DNA from: Cephalotrichum gorgonifer
Lineage: Eukaryota > Ascomycota > Sordariomycetes > Microascales > Microascaceae
DNA: 60,122 nt
Reading direction: 5' to 3'
NCBI GenBank assembly: GCA_900312665.1
Contig: ONZQ02000006.1
Span: 1,131,517 to 1,191,638 of the forward strand
The translations under genes and the position numbers were made by a program. A model generated the notes under the pieces. That model saw nothing but the letters and a program-made list of their open reading frames with translations. It was not told the origin of the DNA and ran no database searches. Numbering within the stretch: the stretch's first letter is position 1; every line of letters begins with the position of its first letter. This document shows positions 58,100-60,122 of the stretch, one piece after another.

Positions 58100-59320
58100 A
58101 TGGCGCTCCCCTTTCCCAACCTCGTCGAGATCGAGAGAGAGAATCATCCCTCGACGGAAAGGAGAATGCCGTCCCAACAACCGCAGACCCGCTACCAGTA
58201 CCCGTTCCCAACGGGTCCCGCCCACCACGCCATCTCCGGCTCAGGCGCCGGCGCCGGCGCCGGTCCCGCTCACCACCGGCCGCCACCCCCGCCCTTTCGT
58301 CGCCGCGGCTCGACCATGTCCTCGATAGGATCCACGTCCTCCTCCCTCTCCTTCCCGCACTACACAACATCAGCAACAGCAACAGCAACACCGGCCACCC
58401 ACCCGGCGCCGCCCCTATCCCCGGAGGAGGGCGGGACCCCCGCTGCGCTGGTATGGATCAACGGGTTCCCCGGCGTCGGCAAGCTGGCGATAGCTCAGTT
58501 CCTGCACCGCCTGCTGGGAACGGACCGCTCGGTCATCTTCGACCAGCAGTCGGAGCTCGCGCTCGCGCACGGCGGCGGCGCGGCGATGATGCCACCCACC
58601 CCGGAGGTGGAGATCGCGGACCCGTTCTTCAACGCGCTGCCTGGGACAGTGCCGACGCCGACGTCACCGAGTGGGTGCAGAGGGGGCTGGGGAGGGTTGG
58701 GGACGGGGTCGCTTCCTGACCTGCTATCGAGGCCGGAGAACAAGGGGAGGACGGTCATTGTGACCTCGTGCGTCCTCAGCCCCGAGACACCCTGCCCGAA
58801 GGACGGGACGGTGGCGGGAGAAGGTCAGAGGGAAGGGGCGGCAGCGGTGGGAGGAAAGGAAAGGGGAGGGGAGGAGACGGAGGCCGTGGCCGCGGCGAGG
58901 CAGTGCCTCGAGGCCGCAGCGGCCCACCACCGCCCCTTCCTCCCCATCTATCTCAACTGCCAGGAGGAGGAGAACATGCGCCGCGTGCAGTCCCTCGAGC
59001 GTCGCTACTCCTCCGCCTCCACCACCAGCATCCCGCCTCCGCCCCGGCCGCTCCCCGTGCGGCGCTCGCCGTCCTGGTCCTACCCGCCCCCCACATACTC
59101 CCGCGCCCCCTCATCCTCGAGAGACAGGATCAACCGCGCGGGGTTGGCACGGAGCCTCCGCGCCGGGAAGAAGCTGTTCGTGTTCGAGGGGGTCAAGGCA
59201 CTTGATCTCAACGTCACGGAGTTGGAGGCCCACGAGGCCGCCATGGAGATACTGGCCTTCCTGGACGCGGGGGTCGACGAGTGGGAGGCCGCCACGCGGG
59301 ACGCCGCTGACGCGGCATGA
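58100..59320 (+). CDS. P-loop NTPase-like protein with disordered linkers
   Basis: The start ATG at 58100 (CCATGGCG, good context) begins a single exon of 406 codons. A disordered Q/P/G/A-rich head includes a GAGAGAG tract (about residues 48-54). Then LVWINGFPGVGKLAIAQFLHRLLG is the nucleotide-binding loop (written with spaces: LVWINGFPG, VGKLAIAQF). The residue after the loop lysine is Leu, not Ser/Thr; GKLA/GKLT forms are known in this small fungal P-loop family. RTVIVTSCVLS is a Walker-B-like strand, then RPFLPIYLNCQEEENMRR, another core strand. After a long low-complexity insertion the C-terminus (LNVTELEAHEAAMEIL) forms a helix. A small-molecule or nucleotide kinase-like fold is inferred; the substrate is unknown. 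Confidence 0.7.
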   Translation: MALPFPNLVEIERENHPSTERRMPSQQPQTRYQYPFPTGPAHHAISGSGAGAGAGPAHHRPPPPPFRRRGSTMSSIGSTSSSLSFPHYTTSATATATPATHPAPPLSPEEGGTPAALVWINGFPGVGKLAIAQFLHRLLGTDRSVIFDQQSELALAHGGGAAMMPPTPEVEIADPFFNALPGTVPTPTSPSGCRGGWGGLGTGSLPDLLSRPENKGRTVIVTSCVLSPETPCPKDGTVAGEGQREGAAAVGGKERGGEETEAVAAARQCLEAAAAHHRPFLPIYLNCQEEENMRRVQSLERRYSSASTTSIPPPPRPLPVRRSPSWSYPPPTYSRAPSSSRDRINRAGLARSLRAGKKLFVFEGVKALDLNVTELEAHEAAMEILAFLDAGVDEWEAATRDAADAA

Positions 59321-60122
59321 GTGATTTTTACTTTTTTTTTTTTCTCTGTCACTTTCTTAGCTCTCTGGGAGGGCACGAAAGTTACATACCTACACTGAGA
59401 CGACTAAATGACAGGTCGTGGGGGGGAGCTGGAGGCGCATTGCAGCGACATCAACGCACCCGACAGAATGAAGGGAAACAAGACGTGTCATACCCGCGTG
59501 TATTTTACGATTTGCGGGATGATGCGTGGTTTTTAGGTAAATGGTAAATCAAAAAGTAACAAAATTTCCTCGAGGCACAAGCCTCCCATTTTTTTCGTCT
59601 ACCACCCTCCTGCCGCTGTGGACCCCATATATCCACACCACACCAACACGCCCTCTCCTCCCACCTCTCGGGTTTGCCTATGCAATGCAAGCCTCATGCC
59701 GGAACCTCTTCCCCGGATGGGCCCCCACGGCCAAAAACAGACTCCCCCGCAGCTTGGGCGCATCTCCGAGAAGGGTTGTGGCCGTGCTACCTTCGGGGCC
59801 GGGCTCGAGATCCGGGGAGAGGGGGAGAGGCAACCCTGATATATTGGGCCTCTTCTTCCTGCAGGGCACTGAGCATTCCCCACACTCTTGTTACGGGGTT
59901 GGCCGTTGGCCATGCATGAGTCTCTGTGGGGCCGGAAGGGTATCTGCACTTGCAGCTTGCGGGCTTTTACATGCTTGGCAGTTCTGCTGTGAGCCGCGAT
60001 AGCCTCGAGTACCCATTAGCTGACGGAGGAGGGGGGGGGTTGAGTTGGGGCGGGGATGTTTGGGGGTCCTCGCATGTTGATGAGCTGTGTATAATAACAA
60101 TGTACACAAAGCACACCTCTTC
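59321..60122. other. 3' flank and window end
   Basis: It begins with a T-rich 3' untranslated region (59333-59345). There are no codon-biased frames and no recognisable feature, only G-rich runs near 60030-60040. Confidence 0.5.

Overview
The window is nuclear DNA of a filamentous ascomycete (Pezizomycotina, most likely Sordariomycetes; the exact genus cannot be read from it). The evidence is short introns of about 60-115 bases with GTRNGT donors, strongly G/C-ending codons, long gene-free spacers, and typical genes: an Rmd5/Gid2 ubiquitin ligase subunit, a UPF0658 Golgi membrane protein, a Clr5-domain protein, a Kin4-type kinase, the GPI-anchor acyltransferase GWT1, and a NACHT-WD40 NOD-like receptor (NLR). 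Two runs of N (16006-16025 and 48767-49764) mark assembly gaps.

Layout. 1-3203 holds no recognisable gene. 3204-5971 holds a polytopic membrane protein (+) and a fructosamine-kinase-like gene (-). 6401-23230 is the most interesting part. A major facilitator (DHA1-type) transporter gene is cut in two: its first two membrane segments end at 6583, and the rest resumes in frame at 21850, starting at MFS motif A. Between them lie 15,266 bases of foreign cargo, all on the + strand: a 5'-truncated, broken ankyrin-repeat gene; a broken protein-kinase-like gene; an apparently intact 1,496-residue NACHT-WD40 NLR; a gene for an alpha-helical pore-forming-toxin-like protein; and a broken, 3'-truncated von Willebrand A (vWA) domain gene. 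The outermost cargo genes are themselves cut at the two transporter junctions, so the cargo looks like a fragment captured from another locus, not an element with its own ends. Most cargo genes carry nonsense codons that a C-to-T or G-to-A change would explain, as in repeat-induced point mutation (RIP) or plain decay; the NLR has none.

24067-27933 returns to housekeeping genes: RMD5 (+) and UPF0658 (-). 31579-37163 carries a Clr5-domain gene whose first exon was hidden behind a 514-base intron, and a conserved-looking disordered protein whose stop codon may really be an intron acceptor. 37164-43403 is gene-free. 43404-46956 encodes the Kin4-like kinase. 46957-52932 is gene-free and contains the large gap. 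52933-59320 carries GWT1 (-), a disordered protein ending in a BTB-like segment (+) and a P-loop protein (+).

How the parts fit together. The NLR, the pore-former-like gene and the vWA gene lie in the same direction in one block. That resembles fungal NLR loci in which a receptor is encoded beside its killing effector, so the island may be a relic or a partly working allorecognition or immune cassette. This is inference. The other genes are ordinary, independently regulated cell-biology genes.
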